A stretch of 17,494 nucleotides of DNA from CAVPEW01 sp050247895 (GCA_050247895.1 JBFWTJ010000039.1:1-17494); one strand, 5' to 3'; shown: positions 7,364 through 15,245, numbered from the stretch's first letter. A program made the numbers and translations. The notes: generated from the sequence alone by a model not told the origin.

Positions 7364-8911
7364 ATGGCAGGTGACCGCCGGTTCGACAGCGAGGACGAGC
7401 GCAACGAGCTCCCCACCGAGGGCGTTCGGATCATCGGCGCGGAGGAGGCGGCGGAGGCGATCGAGCGGGGCGACGTCGCCTCCCGCCGGTCCTACGACGA
7501 GCCCCGCTTCGGCGACCGCCCGACGCCGCCACCCAGCGACGGGCCCCGCCCGGTCCTGCGCTTCCCGCTGGCCTCGGGCCAGGACCCGACCTCGGGTGGG
7601 GCCGAGGTGGCGCCGGCCGATCCGCCCAGCGGGTCGGTGGAGCTCCCGCACTGGACCGAGCCGCCCAGCGGGCAGGTCCCCCGGATCCTGCCCGACGACG
7701 AGCCGCCGGGTGCCGGGCCCGACGACGACCTCGAGGACTGGGCCGGGTTCTCCGCCGGCGGGCCGCGCTGGCGTGACGACTCGACCGGCTACGACGCACT
7801 CGACGACGACATGTCGTTCCTGCGCGAGGAGGGGTCCAAGGTGGGTGCCCTCGACGATTCCGAGCGCCTGAGCCACGACGAGTACCTGTCCTTCGCCGAC
7901 CTGGGGGACCAGGCGGCGCCGGGCCGGTCGGTGTTCGCCGACGCGGACCAGGAGTGGGACCCCGACCCCGGCCGGCAGCCGTGGGACCCGGTGCCCAGCG
8001 GGGCCAACCCCGCGGTCGGGCGCACGCGCCGGCCCGGGGGCGTCGACGACGACACCTACGCGTCGCGCCGGCCGGTGCGGGTCGGGGGCGGCGGAGGCGA
8101 CCGGGACCTCGGCCAGGCCGCCGTGGTCGGCGGTGCCCTGCTGGCGGCTGCCGTCCTGCTGCTGTCGATCGGTCCTGTGGCGGCCATGGTGCTGATCACC
8201 GCCGTCGTGGCCCTGGCCGCGGCCGAGCTGTACACCGCGCTGCGCCAGACCGGCTTCCAGCCGGTGGCCCTGGTCGGGATCGTGGCCTCGGTGGGCCTGG
8301 TGGTGGGCGCCTACAACTACGGCTACGGCGCCATCCCGACGGTGCTGTTCCTGGCCACGGCGGTGGCGCTGATCTGGTACGTGATCGGCGCGGCCGTGGA
8401 GTCCCCGGTGCTCAACGTCGGGGTCACCCTGGCCGGCGTGCTGTGGGTGGGCCTCGGCGGATCGTTCGCCGCGCTCATGCTCTCGTTGGGCGACGACGGG
8501 TCGGGCATCCTGCTGGCCACCATCCTCGGCACCGTCGGCTACGACGTCGGTGGGCTGTTCATCGGGCGCAGCGCCGGTCGCCAGCCCCTCTCGGAGGCCA
8601 GCCCCAACAAGACGGTCGAGGGCCTGGTCGGGGGTTGCGTGGTGGCCTTCGTGGTGCCGACGGTGATCGCCTCGTTGTTCGGCCTGGGCCCGATCGACTC
8701 GTTCGCCGAAGGCGCGCTGGTCGGGCTGGTGGTGGCCCTGGCCGCACCCCTGGGCGACCTGTCCGAGTCGATGGTCAAGCGCGACCTCGGCATCAAGGAC
8801 ATGGGCACGCTGCTGCCCGGCCACGGGGGCCTGATGGACCGCTTCGACGGCCTGCTGTTCGCCCTGCCCGCGGTCTGGCTGCTGGCCACCGTGCGCGACT
8901 TCTTCCTCTGA
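7364..8911 (+). CDS. cdsA: Phosphatidate cytidylyltransferase (CDP-diglyceride synthase) with long acidic N-terminal extension
   Basis: Makes CDP-diacylglycerol from CTP and phosphatidate in the inner membrane, the branch point of phospholipid synthesis. From about residue 251 onward the protein is a multi-spanning membrane domain with several hydrophobic segments (for example VVGGALLAAAVLLLSIG and MVLITAVVALAAAELY). It ends with the family signature SMVKRDLGIKDMGTLLPGHGGLMDRFD (469-495) and, before that, GRSAGRQPLSEASPNKTVEG. The first 250 residues are hydrophilic, rich in Asp, Pro, Gly and Arg, with no recognisable enzyme fold. They include VRIIGAEEAAEAIERGD (21-37) and an LPHWTEPPSGQVPRIL segment (94-109). 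Typical CdsA proteins are 270-300 aa, so the 515 aa here reflect this extension. ATG 7364 has GGAGGAG (7353-7359) just upstream, so the extension is probably truly translated. It is presumably cytoplasmic. Confidence 0.93.
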   Translation: MAGDRRFDSEDERNELPTEGVRIIGAEEAAEAIERGDVASRRSYDEPRFGDRPTPPPSDGPRPVLRFPLASGQDPTSGGAEVAPADPPSGSVELPHWTEPPSGQVPRILPDDEPPGAGPDDDLEDWAGFSAGGPRWRDDSTGYDALDDDMSFLREEGSKVGALDDSERLSHDEYLSFADLGDQAAPGRSVFADADQEWDPDPGRQPWDPVPSGANPAVGRTRRPGGVDDDTYASRRPVRVGGGGGDRDLGQAAVVGGALLAAAVLLLSIGPVAAMVLITAVVALAAAELYTALRQTGFQPVALVGIVASVGLVVGAYNYGYGAIPTVLFLATAVALIWYVIGAAVESPVLNVGVTLAGVLWVGLGGSFAALMLSLGDDGSGILLATILGTVGYDVGGLFIGRSAGRQPLSEASPNKTVEGLVGGCVVAFVVPTVIASLFGLGPIDSFAEGALVGLVVALAAPLGDLSESMVKRDLGIKDMGTLLPGHGGLMDRFDGLLFALPAVWLLATVRDFFL

Positions 8912-8944
8912 TCGTCCGCGCCACCGGCTCGGACCGCTGCTCCC

Positions 8945-8950
8945 TAGGCT
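8945..8950 (+). promoter_or_regulatory. Candidate -10 element for dxr, possibly leaderless
   Basis: TAGGCT lies in the 45-base gap after cdsA and ends 6 bases before the dxr GTG at 8957. With the usual distance to the start of transcription, the mRNA would begin at or within a base or two of the start codon. No convincing SD or TTGACA-like -35 is visible. Confidence 0.45.
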
Positions 8951-8956
8951 GCTGAG

Positions 8957-10129
8957 GTGTCCGTGACGACGGTGGCCGTCGCCGGGTCGACCGGCTCGAT
9001 CGGCCGGCAGACCCTCGAGGTGGTGGCGGCCGACCCGGAGGCCTTCGAGGTGGTGGCCCTCGGTGCCGGGTCCGACGTGGACGCCCTGGCCGCCCAGGCC
9101 CGGCGCTGGCGACCCGAGGTCGTGGCCCTGGCCGACCCGTCCGGTGCCCGGGCGCTCGCCGCTGCGGTGCCGGCGGGCACCGAGGTGCGGGCCGGGCCCG
9201 ACGCCCTGCGCAGCCTGGCCCCCACGGCGGACGTGTGCGTCAACGGCGTGGTGGGCTTCGCCGGGCTGGGCGTGACCCTCGACGTGCTGCGGGCCGGGCG
9301 CCGCCTGGCCCTGGCCAACAAGGAGTCGCTCATCGCCGCCGGCCCGGTCGTGGCCCAGGTCCGCTCGACCCCGGGCGCCGAGCTGGTCCCGGTGGACAGC
9401 GAGCACTGCGCCGTCCACCAGTGCCTGCGGGCCCAGTCGCCCGACGCCCGGGCCACCGACCGCCTCTCGCGCCTGGTGCTGACGGCCTCGGGGGGCCCGT
9501 TCCGGGGCCGGAGCCGGGCCGAGCTGGCCGGGGTCACCGTGGAGGAGGCCCTGGCCCACCCGACCTGGACGATGGGGCCCAAGATCACGGTCGACTCCTC
9601 CACGTTGATGAACAAGGGCCTCGAGGTGATCGAGGCCCACGAGCTGTTCGGCGTCGACTACGACGCCATCGAGGTGGTGGTCCACCCCCAGTCGGTGGTC
9701 CACTCGATGGTCGAGTTCACCGACGGGGCGACGCTGGCCCAGCTCTCGCTGCCCGACATGCGCCTGCCCATCGCCTACGCCCTGCGCTACCCGGACCGGG
9801 TGGCCACGCCGTTCGGCCGGATCGACTGGGCGGTCCTGCGGAGGCTCGACTTCGAGCCGCCCGACCGGGCCGCGTTCGGCTGCCTCGACCTGGCCTACGA
9901 GGCCGGCCGGCGGGGCGGGACGGCCCCGGCGTGGCTCAACGCGGCCAACGAGGAGGTGGTGGCCGCGTTCCTGGCCGGGGCGGTCCCCTGGACCGGGATC
10001 GCCGCTACCCTCGAACGCGTCCTGGCCCGTCACGACGGCGCCCCCGCCGACTCGGAGGGGGCGGTCGTCGAGGCCGACGAGCGGGGGCGTGCCGCCGCCC
10101 GGGCGGTGTTGGAGGAGATCGCCCGATGA
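8957..10129 (+). CDS. dxr: 1-deoxy-D-xylulose 5-phosphate reductoisomerase
   Basis: Second enzyme of the MEP isoprenoid pathway: it rearranges and reduces DXP to 2-C-methyl-D-erythritol 4-phosphate with NADPH and a divalent metal. It shows the NADPH-binding AGSTGSIGRQTLEVV, then LANKESLIAAGPVV, the metal-site VDSEH (Asp147, Ser148, Glu149), LTASGGPFRG, HPTWTMGPKITVDSSTLMNKGLEVIEAHELF and VVVHPQSVVHSMVEFTDG. The length of 390 aa is normal. After DSEH the usual Asn-Ala-Ile-Phe is Cys-Ala-Val-His, within the spread I would expect for actinobacteria. GTG 8957 gives MSVTTVAVAGSTG; GTG 8963 would also work. The stop overlaps the rseP start as ATGA, indicating translational coupling. Together with ispG downstream it brings two MEP steps into one operon. 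Confidence 0.96.
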   Translation: MSVTTVAVAGSTGSIGRQTLEVVAADPEAFEVVALGAGSDVDALAAQARRWRPEVVALADPSGARALAAAVPAGTEVRAGPDALRSLAPTADVCVNGVVGFAGLGVTLDVLRAGRRLALANKESLIAAGPVVAQVRSTPGAELVPVDSEHCAVHQCLRAQSPDARATDRLSRLVLTASGGPFRGRSRAELAGVTVEEALAHPTWTMGPKITVDSSTLMNKGLEVIEAHELFGVDYDAIEVVVHPQSVVHSMVEFTDGATLAQLSLPDMRLPIAYALRYPDRVATPFGRIDWAVLRRLDFEPPDRAAFGCLDLAYEAGRRGGTAPAWLNAANEEVVAAFLAGAVPWTGIAATLERVLARHDGAPADSEGAVVEADERGRAAARAVLEEIAR

Positions 10130-11481
10130 CCGACACCGCCCACCGCCTCGACCCCCCGCCGATGCCGCCGCACCACGGGGCCGGCGGCGCGGACGACGAG
10201 GTGGCGTCGGGTCCGTGGCGGGCTGGCCTGCTGGTCGCCGCGCTGGTGCTGCTCTGGGCCTGGGCGGGGGTCAACTGGGTGATCGTCGTGGGCGCGATCC
10301 TCGTCATGATCTTCCTGCACGAGCTGGGCCACTTCGCCACGGCCAAGTGGTCGGGGATGAAGGCCACCGAGCTCTTCCTGGGGTTCGGTCCCAAGCTGTG
10401 GTCGTTCCGCCGGGGCGAGACCGAGTACGGGGTGAAGCTGATCCCCGCCGGCGCCTACGTGCGGATCCTGGGCATGAACAACCTCGAGGAGGTCGACCCG
10501 GCCGACGAGGCGCGGACCTACCGGCGCCAGTCGTTCCCGAGGCGGGTGCTGGTGGCCTCGGCCGGATCGCTCATGCACTTCCTCCAGGCCTTCGTGGTGC
10601 TGGTCGTGGTCTTCGTCGGGCTGGGCGTGCCCGGCGACGGCGAGCTGGCCACCGAGCTGGGCGGCCCCGGCGTCGACCCCCGGGGCTGGTTCGTCGGCCA
10701 GGTCACCCCGGGCGCGGCGGCCGAGGAGGCCGGGCTGGAGCCGGGCGACGTGGTGGTCTCCATCGCCGGGGAGCCGGTGGAGGTCTTCGCCGACGTCCGC
10801 CCGCTCGTGGCGGGCCGGCCCGGCGAGACGGTCCCGGTGGTGGTCGAGCGCGACGGCACGGTCGAGACGTTCCGGGTCACCATCGGGCACCGCCCCGACG
10901 ACCCCTCGATCGGGTTCCTGGGCATCGGGTCGGACTACCCGCCCGTGCCCGACGTGACGGTGGGGCCGGTGGCCGCGGTGGGCCACGCCGGCGAGCAGGT
11001 CGTGCGCACGATCGGCCTGTCGATCAAGGGCATCGGCCAGTTCGTGACCGGGGGCATCCCCGACTTCGCCGACCAGGTCCTGACCGCGGGCGAGGGCCGC
11101 CGGTCCGAGGGGTCGGGCTCGGCGCCCTCGGGCGGGGCCCCGTCGGGCTCGTCGGGGTCGGGGGAGAACCGCCCGGTGTCGATCGTCGGCGCCGCTCGCC
11201 TGCTGGAGGAGCTGATGAGCGACGGCATCGCCGGCTTCCTCGTCCTGTTCGCCGCCTTCAACGTGGTCATCGGCGTGTTCAACCTCATCCCGCTGCTGCC
11301 CCTCGACGGCGGGCACGTGGCCATCGCCGTCTACGAGAGGATCCGCTCGCGCCCGGGCCGGCCCTACACGGCCGACGTGGCCAAGGTCCTGCCGGTGGCG
11401 TACGTGGCCTTCGCACTGATCGTCGTGCTCGGCGTGTCCTCGCTGTACCTCGACATCGTCGACCCGATCAGCGTGGGCTGA
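10126..11481 (+). CDS. rseP: Site-2 intramembrane zinc metalloprotease, RseP/Rip1 family (M50)
   Basis: Membrane protease that cuts transmembrane segments of regulatory proteins such as anti-sigma factors, with a zinc site in the bilayer. A short Pro/His-rich cytoplasmic head is followed by a transmembrane segment (about 33-63) running into HELGH (65-69), the zinc and catalytic motif. One PDZ domain covers about residues 186-268 (GQVTPGAAAEEAGLEPGDVVVSI). The second active-site motif NLIPLLPLDGGH (386-397) contains the third zinc ligand Asp394. A further hydrophobic segment lies near the C-terminus. A Gly/Ser-rich stretch (about 324-348) links the PDZ region to the last membrane part. In the central segment His151 (GSLMHF) stands where E. 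coli RseP has Asn. ATG 10126 overlaps the dxr stop; ispG follows after one base. The dxr-rseP-ispG trio is a conserved actinobacterial cluster. The cognate substrate is not visible here. Confidence 0.94.
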   Translation: MTDTAHRLDPPPMPPHHGAGGADDEVASGPWRAGLLVAALVLLWAWAGVNWVIVVGAILVMIFLHELGHFATAKWSGMKATELFLGFGPKLWSFRRGETEYGVKLIPAGAYVRILGMNNLEEVDPADEARTYRRQSFPRRVLVASAGSLMHFLQAFVVLVVVFVGLGVPGDGELATELGGPGVDPRGWFVGQVTPGAAAEEAGLEPGDVVVSIAGEPVEVFADVRPLVAGRPGETVPVVVERDGTVETFRVTIGHRPDDPSIGFLGIGSDYPPVPDVTVGPVAAVGHAGEQVVRTIGLSIKGIGQFVTGGIPDFADQVLTAGEGRRSEGSGSAPSGGAPSGSSGSGENRPVSIVGAARLLEELMSDGIAGFLVLFAAFNVVIGVFNLIPLLPLDGGHVAIAVYERIRSRPGRPYTADVAKVLPVAYVAFALIVVLGVSSLYLDIVDPISVG

Positions 11482-11482
11482 C

Positions 11483-12721
11483 GTGGAGATCGGCCTGTCC
11501 TCCCACCCCCGGCGAGCGACCCGGCAGATCCAGGTCGGTGCGGTGCCCGTCGGCGGCACGTCGCCCATCACGGTCCAGTCGATGACGGTGACCAAGACCG
11601 CCGACGTCGAGGGCACCCTCCAGCAGATCTACGCCCTGGCCGCGGCGGGCGCCGACATCGTGCGCTGCACCTGCAACGAGGCCGAGGCGGCCGAGGGCCT
11701 GGCCCGGATCGTGCCCCGTTCGCCGGTGCCGATCGTGGCCGACATCCACCACCAGTACCGCATGGCCCTGGCCGCGCTGGAGGCCGGGGTGCACTGCCTG
11801 CGGCTCAACCCGGGCAACATCCGCAAGGCCGAGCACATCAAGCTCGTCGCCCGGGAGGCGGGGGACAGGGGCGTGCCGATCCGGATCGGGGTGAACGGCG
11901 GCAGCCTGGACCCCGACCTCTACGAGCGCCACGGGGGCAAGGTGACCCCCGAGGCCATGGTCGAGTCGGCCCGGCGGGAGATGGCCTACTTCGAGGAGGT
12001 CGGCTTCGACCTGATCAAGATCTCGGTCAAGGCCTCGTCGGTCCCGCTGATGATCGAGGCCTACCGCCAGCTGAGCGAGGTCACCGATCACCCGCTGCAC
12101 CTGGGGGTGACCGAGGCCGGGCCGCCGCCGGCGGGCCTGGTCAAGGCCACGGCGGGCATCGCCACCCTGCTGGCCGAGGGGATCGGGGACACGATCCGCT
12201 ACAGCCTCACCGCCGACCCGGTGGAGGAGGCCCGGGCCGGCCGGCAGCTCCTGGAGGCCATGGGGTTGCGGGAGCGGCGCAACGTCGACCTCATCGCCTG
12301 CCCGTCGTGCGGCCGGGCCGAGGTCGACGTGATCGAGGTGGCCAAGCAGGCCCAGGCCGCCTTCGGCGACCGCGAGATCCCGCTCCAGGTGGCGGTGATG
12401 GGTTGCGTGGTCAACGGACCGGGCGAGGCCCGTGACGCTGACCTCGGGATCGCCGCGGGCAACAAGCGGGGCCACCTGTTCGTCCGCGGGGTGAACGTGG
12501 CGGTGGTGCCCGAGTCCGACATGGTCCCGGCGCTGGTCGAGTGGGCCGAGTTCATCGACGAGCACGGGATCGACGCCGCGCTGGCCCGGGCCGAGGAGAC
12601 CCGTGCCGCGGCGCGTCGGGAGGCCGATCGCGACCGGGCCACGCTGCTCGAGGCCAGGGGAGCCGACGCCAACGGCAGCGAGCAGCGGGTCGAGCTGGTC
12701 CAGCGTCGGGTCCAGGGCTGA
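11483..12721 (+). CDS. ispG: 4-hydroxy-3-methylbut-2-enyl diphosphate synthase (flavodoxin/ferredoxin)
   Basis: Penultimate enzyme of the MEP pathway: it opens the cyclodiphosphate MEcPP to HMBPP using a [4Fe-4S] cluster. The TIM-barrel part includes ITVQSMTVTKTADVEGTLQQI, then ADIVRCTCNEAEAA, VADIHHQYRMAL, RLNPGNI and RIGVNGGSLD. The C-terminal cluster domain shows the three cysteines Cys273 and Cys276 (ACPSCGR) and Cys308 (MGCVVNGPGEA), with the fourth ligand Glu315. The length is 412 aa; usual bacterial forms without the plant insert are 360-420. The last 45 residues (EETRAAARREADRDR onward) form a charged tail beyond the conserved end. GTG 11483 starts one base after the rseP stop, so translation is surely coupled. 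Confidence 0.96.
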   Translation: MEIGLSSHPRRATRQIQVGAVPVGGTSPITVQSMTVTKTADVEGTLQQIYALAAAGADIVRCTCNEAEAAEGLARIVPRSPVPIVADIHHQYRMALAALEAGVHCLRLNPGNIRKAEHIKLVAREAGDRGVPIRIGVNGGSLDPDLYERHGGKVTPEAMVESARREMAYFEEVGFDLIKISVKASSVPLMIEAYRQLSEVTDHPLHLGVTEAGPPPAGLVKATAGIATLLAEGIGDTIRYSLTADPVEEARAGRQLLEAMGLRERRNVDLIACPSCGRAEVDVIEVAKQAQAAFGDREIPLQVAVMGCVVNGPGEARDADLGIAAGNKRGHLFVRGVNVAVVPESDMVPALVEWAEFIDEHGIDAALARAEETRAAARREADRDRATLLEARGADANGSEQRVELVQRRVQG

Positions 12722-12723
12722 GC

Positions 12724-12751
12724 CCCGGCCGGCGACCGGCGCAGGGCCGGG
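12724..12751 (+). terminator. Possible terminator hairpin after ispG
   Basis: CCCGGCC (12724-12730) pairs perfectly with GGCCGGG (12745-12751). Within it, GCCGG-CGA-CCGGC (12728-12740) is an alternative. It begins 3 bases after the stop and precedes the proS promoter candidate. There is no T-run, so its strength is uncertain. Confidence 0.35.
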
Positions 12752-12763
12752 AACCGCTTCTCG

Positions 12764-12769
12764 TAGCAT
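12764..12769 (+). promoter_or_regulatory. Candidate -10 element for proS, probably leaderless
   Basis: TAGCAT ends 8 bases before the proS ATG at 12778. The bases between are GC-rich with no SD, so the transcript would start at or next to the ATG. No TTGACA-like -35 is recognisable. Confidence 0.5.
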
Positions 12770-12777
12770 CGGCCGCC

Positions 12778-14190
12778 ATGGCCCGAGCACCCATCGTCAC
12801 CCCGCAGGCCGAGGACTTCCCCCGCTGGTACCAGGACGTCCTGGCCAAGGCGGAGCTGGCCGACAACGGCCCGGTGCGGGGGACCATGGTCATCCGGCCC
12901 TACGGCTACGCCCTGTGGGAGCGGATGCAGGCCGACGTGGATGCCCGGATCAAGGCCACCGGGGCCGAGAACGCCTACTTCCCGCTGTTCATCCCCGAGA
13001 GCTACCTCAAGCGCGAGGCCGAGCACGTCGAGGGGTTCAGCCCCGAGCTGGCCGTTGTGACCCACGCCGGGGGCAAGGAGCTGGACGAGCCGGTGGTGGT
13101 GCGCCCGACCAGCGAGACGGTCATCGGCGAGTTCATGGCCAAGTGGATCCAGTCGTACCGCGACCTCCCGCTGCTGTTGAACCAGTGGGCCAACGTGGTG
13201 CGCTGGGAGCTGCGTCCCCGCGTGTTCCTGCGCACGACCGAGTTCCTGTGGCAGGAGGGCCACACCGCGCACGCCACCCGCCAGGACGCCGCGGCCTACG
13301 CCCGACGGATCCTCGACGAGGTCTACGTGGCCTTCATGGTCGACGTGCTGGCCATCCCGGTGCTGGCCGGCCGCAAGACGCCGGCCGAGCGCTTCGCGGG
13401 GGCCATCAACACGATGACCTGCGAGGCGATGATGCGCGACGGCAAGGCGCTGCAGATGGGCACCAGCCACGAGCTGGGCCAGAACTTCGCCCGGGCCTTC
13501 GACATCGCCTACCTGGACGACCAGGGCGCGACCCAGCTGTGCTGGACGACGTCGTGGGGCTCCACGACCCGGATGGTGGGCGGCCTGGTCATGGCCCACG
13601 GCGACGACGCCGGGCTGGTCGTGCCGCCGCGGGTGGCGGCGACCCAGGTCGTGGTCCTGCTGGTCCGTGACGAGGACGGTGCCGGCGACCGGGCCCGGGC
13701 CCTGGTGGCCGAGCTGGCCGCGGCGGGCGTGCGGGTCCGCCTGGACGACGCCGTGGCGACCAGCTTCGGGCGGCGGGCCACCGAGTGGGAGCTCAAGGGC
13801 GTGCCGCTGCGGATCGAGCTCGGGCCCCGCGACCTCGCCGAGGGCAACGTGACGCTGGTCCGCCGGGACACCACGGCCAAGGAGCCGATGCCCGTCGAGC
13901 AGGTCACGGCCCGGGTGCCCGGCCTGCTGGAGGAGATCCAGGGCGACCTGCTCGCCGCGGCGACCCGCCGGCGCGACGAGCGCACGGTGGACGCGGCCAG
14001 CGTCGAGGAGGCGGTCGAGGGGGCCAAGGCCGGCTTCGCCCGGGTCGCGTGGGACCTGCTGCGCGACGGTGGCGAGGCCCGTCTGGCCCAGGACGCCATC
14101 ACGGTGCGGTGCCTGCTGCGCCCCGACGGCGGGGTCCCCGACGCCGAGGACGAGCCGGGCCTGGTGGCGGTGGTGGCCCGCAGCTACTGA
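12778..14190 (+). CDS. proS: Prolyl-tRNA synthetase, archaeal/eukaryote-type (type 3)
   Basis: Class II aminoacyl-tRNA synthetase charging tRNA-Pro. The N-terminus RWYQDVLAKAELADNGPVRGTM and motif 1 region GTMVIRPYGYALWERMQ mark the shorter archaeal/eukaryote form without the editing insertion of the E. coli type. Motif 2 reads WELRPRVFLRTTEFLWQEGHTAH (143-165); motif 3 lies in TTSWGSTTRMVGGLVMAHGD (257-276). The anticodon-binding domain follows (about 287-385), then a C-terminal domain ending in the conserved terminal Tyr470. The four-cysteine zinc site often seen there is reduced to a single Cys445 (TVRCLLRPDGG). I recall a similar loss in actinobacterial type 3 enzymes, so it is probably lineage-wide. 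The length of 470 aa is typical. ATG 12778 has no SD; see the adjoining -10 element. It appears to be its own transcription unit between ispG and the PASTA gene. Confidence 0.95.
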   Translation: MARAPIVTPQAEDFPRWYQDVLAKAELADNGPVRGTMVIRPYGYALWERMQADVDARIKATGAENAYFPLFIPESYLKREAEHVEGFSPELAVVTHAGGKELDEPVVVRPTSETVIGEFMAKWIQSYRDLPLLLNQWANVVRWELRPRVFLRTTEFLWQEGHTAHATRQDAAAYARRILDEVYVAFMVDVLAIPVLAGRKTPAERFAGAINTMTCEAMMRDGKALQMGTSHELGQNFARAFDIAYLDDQGATQLCWTTSWGSTTRMVGGLVMAHGDDAGLVVPPRVAATQVVVLLVRDEDGAGDRARALVAELAAAGVRVRLDDAVATSFGRRATEWELKGVPLRIELGPRDLAEGNVTLVRRDTTAKEPMPVEQVTARVPGLLEEIQGDLLAAATRRRDERTVDAASVEEAVEGAKAGFARVAWDLLRDGGEARLAQDAITVRCLLRPDGGVPDAEDEPGLVAVVARSY

Positions 14191-14196
14191 GCTGTC

Positions 14197-14221
14197 GCGG
14201 CCCCGGGGCACCCGGGCCCGC
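14197..14221 (+). terminator. Probable terminator hairpin after proS
   Basis: GCGGCCCCGGG (14197-14207) pairs with CCCGGGCCCGC (14211-14221) across a GCA loop. All pairs are G-C except one C-C mismatch in the middle. It begins 7 bases after the proS stop. There is no T-tract; very GC-rich U-less hairpins at gene ends are usual in this kind of genome. Confidence 0.45.
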
Positions 14222-14256
14222 TGTAAGGGTCGGGGGGAGGTCGGACTCCGGATGGC

Positions 14257-15213
14257 GTGGACCCCACCTGGCGCCGGCGGCGTTCGTCCGGTCGCCGGGC
14301 GAGCTGGATCTGGCTCTCGCTGGGCCTGGTCCTGGCCGGGTCGCTGACCTCGCTGCTGGGCTCGATGCTGCTCGACGTGGTGGCCGCCGAGCACCCCGAG
14401 CCGGAGCCCGCCCGCCTGGTGCTGCCCCGGGTCGTGGGCGCGTCGGCGCCGTCGGCCACCGCGTCGCTGGTCGCGCTGGGCCTGGAGGTCCGCACGGAGC
14501 TGGCCCAGAACGAGCTGCGACCGGAGGGGACGGTGTTCGCCCAGTCGCCGGTGGAGGGGGCCAAGGTGGCGGTGGGCTCGACGATCGTGCTGCAGGTGAG
14601 CGCCGGGCTCCTGCCCGTCGTGCCCCAGGTCGTGGCCCAGCAGGTCGACGCGGCGCGGGCCCTGCTCGAGGGGGACGGGTTCGCCGTGTCGACCGTGGAG
14701 GTCCTCGACGAGGTGGCGCCGGCGGGGGAGGTCGTGGCCCAGCAGCCGGCCGGGGGCGACCAGGTCCGGCCCGGCGCGGTCCTGACGCTGGTGGTGTCGA
14801 CCGGTCCGCCGCTGCGGGCCGTCCCCGACCTGCGGGGCCTGCCCCAGGACCAGGCCGTCGCCGCGCTGGGCGCGCCGCGCCTGGTGCTCGGGACGGTGAG
14901 CGCCGAGCCGTCGCGCACCGCCCCCGCGGGCGAGGTGCTGCGCAGCTCCCCGGGGCCCGGGACGATGGTGCCGCCGGGCACGCCGGTGGCGGTGGTGGTC
15001 TCGAGCGGCCCGCCGCCGACGGTGGGGGTGCCGTCGGTGATCGGCACGTGGTGGCAGGACGCGGTCGACGTGCTCGCCCACCGCGGCCTGCGCGTCCTGG
15101 TGGCCACGGTGCCGGTCGAGGATCCCGCGGCGCGTGGGTACGTGCGGGAGCAGTCGCCGGCGGGCGGGGAGCTCGAGCCCGGCCGCGACGTGGTGCTGAC
15201 CGTCGCCGTCTGA
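14257..15213 (+). CDS. Membrane-anchored four-PASTA-repeat protein without kinase domain
   Basis: A 318-aa protein with a basic head (WRRRRSSGRR), one transmembrane segment at about residues 17-42, and an outward-facing part made almost wholly of four PASTA repeats (about 54-118, 119-185, 186-253, 254-318). Each repeat has the pattern: valine/proline entry (VPDLRGLPQDQA, VPSVIGTWWQDA), a helix, then 'Q/RSSPGPG..VPPGTPVAVVVS'. PASTA modules usually bind muropeptides or beta-lactams at the ends of Ser/Thr kinases (PknB/Stk1) and penicillin-binding proteins; here no kinase or transpeptidase is attached. It may sense or bind peptidoglycan; that is inference. GTG 14257 is the only sensible in-frame start before the membrane helix, but GGGGGGAGG (14232-14240) lies 16 bases upstream, which is unusually far. 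Flanked by hairpins on both sides, it may be monocistronic. Confidence 0.8.
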   Translation: MDPTWRRRRSSGRRASWIWLSLGLVLAGSLTSLLGSMLLDVVAAEHPEPEPARLVLPRVVGASAPSATASLVALGLEVRTELAQNELRPEGTVFAQSPVEGAKVAVGSTIVLQVSAGLLPVVPQVVAQQVDAARALLEGDGFAVSTVEVLDEVAPAGEVVAQQPAGGDQVRPGAVLTLVVSTGPPLRAVPDLRGLPQDQAVAALGAPRLVLGTVSAEPSRTAPAGEVLRSSPGPGTMVPPGTPVAVVVSSGPPPTVGVPSVIGTWWQDAVDVLAHRGLRVLVATVPVEDPAARGYVREQSPAGGELEPGRDVVLTVAV

Positions 15214-15223
15214 CCTCGCGGCG

Positions 15224-15243
15224 GGACCCCCGGGGGTGGGTCC
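15224..15243 (+). terminator. Possible terminator hairpin after the PASTA gene
   Basis: GGACCC (15224-15229) pairs with GGGTCC (15238-15243); an overlapping palindrome ACCCCCGGGGGT (15226-15237) is an alternative. It sits 10 bases after the stop and directly before the rimP promoter candidate, so it would insulate the two units. There is no T-run. Confidence 0.35.
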
Positions 15244-15245
15244 AC

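Noticed and set aside
7247..10033. Antisense open frame of 928 codons opposite frr, cdsA and dxr
   Set aside because: Same shadow effect; rich in Gly/Arg/Gln/His with no family resemblance.
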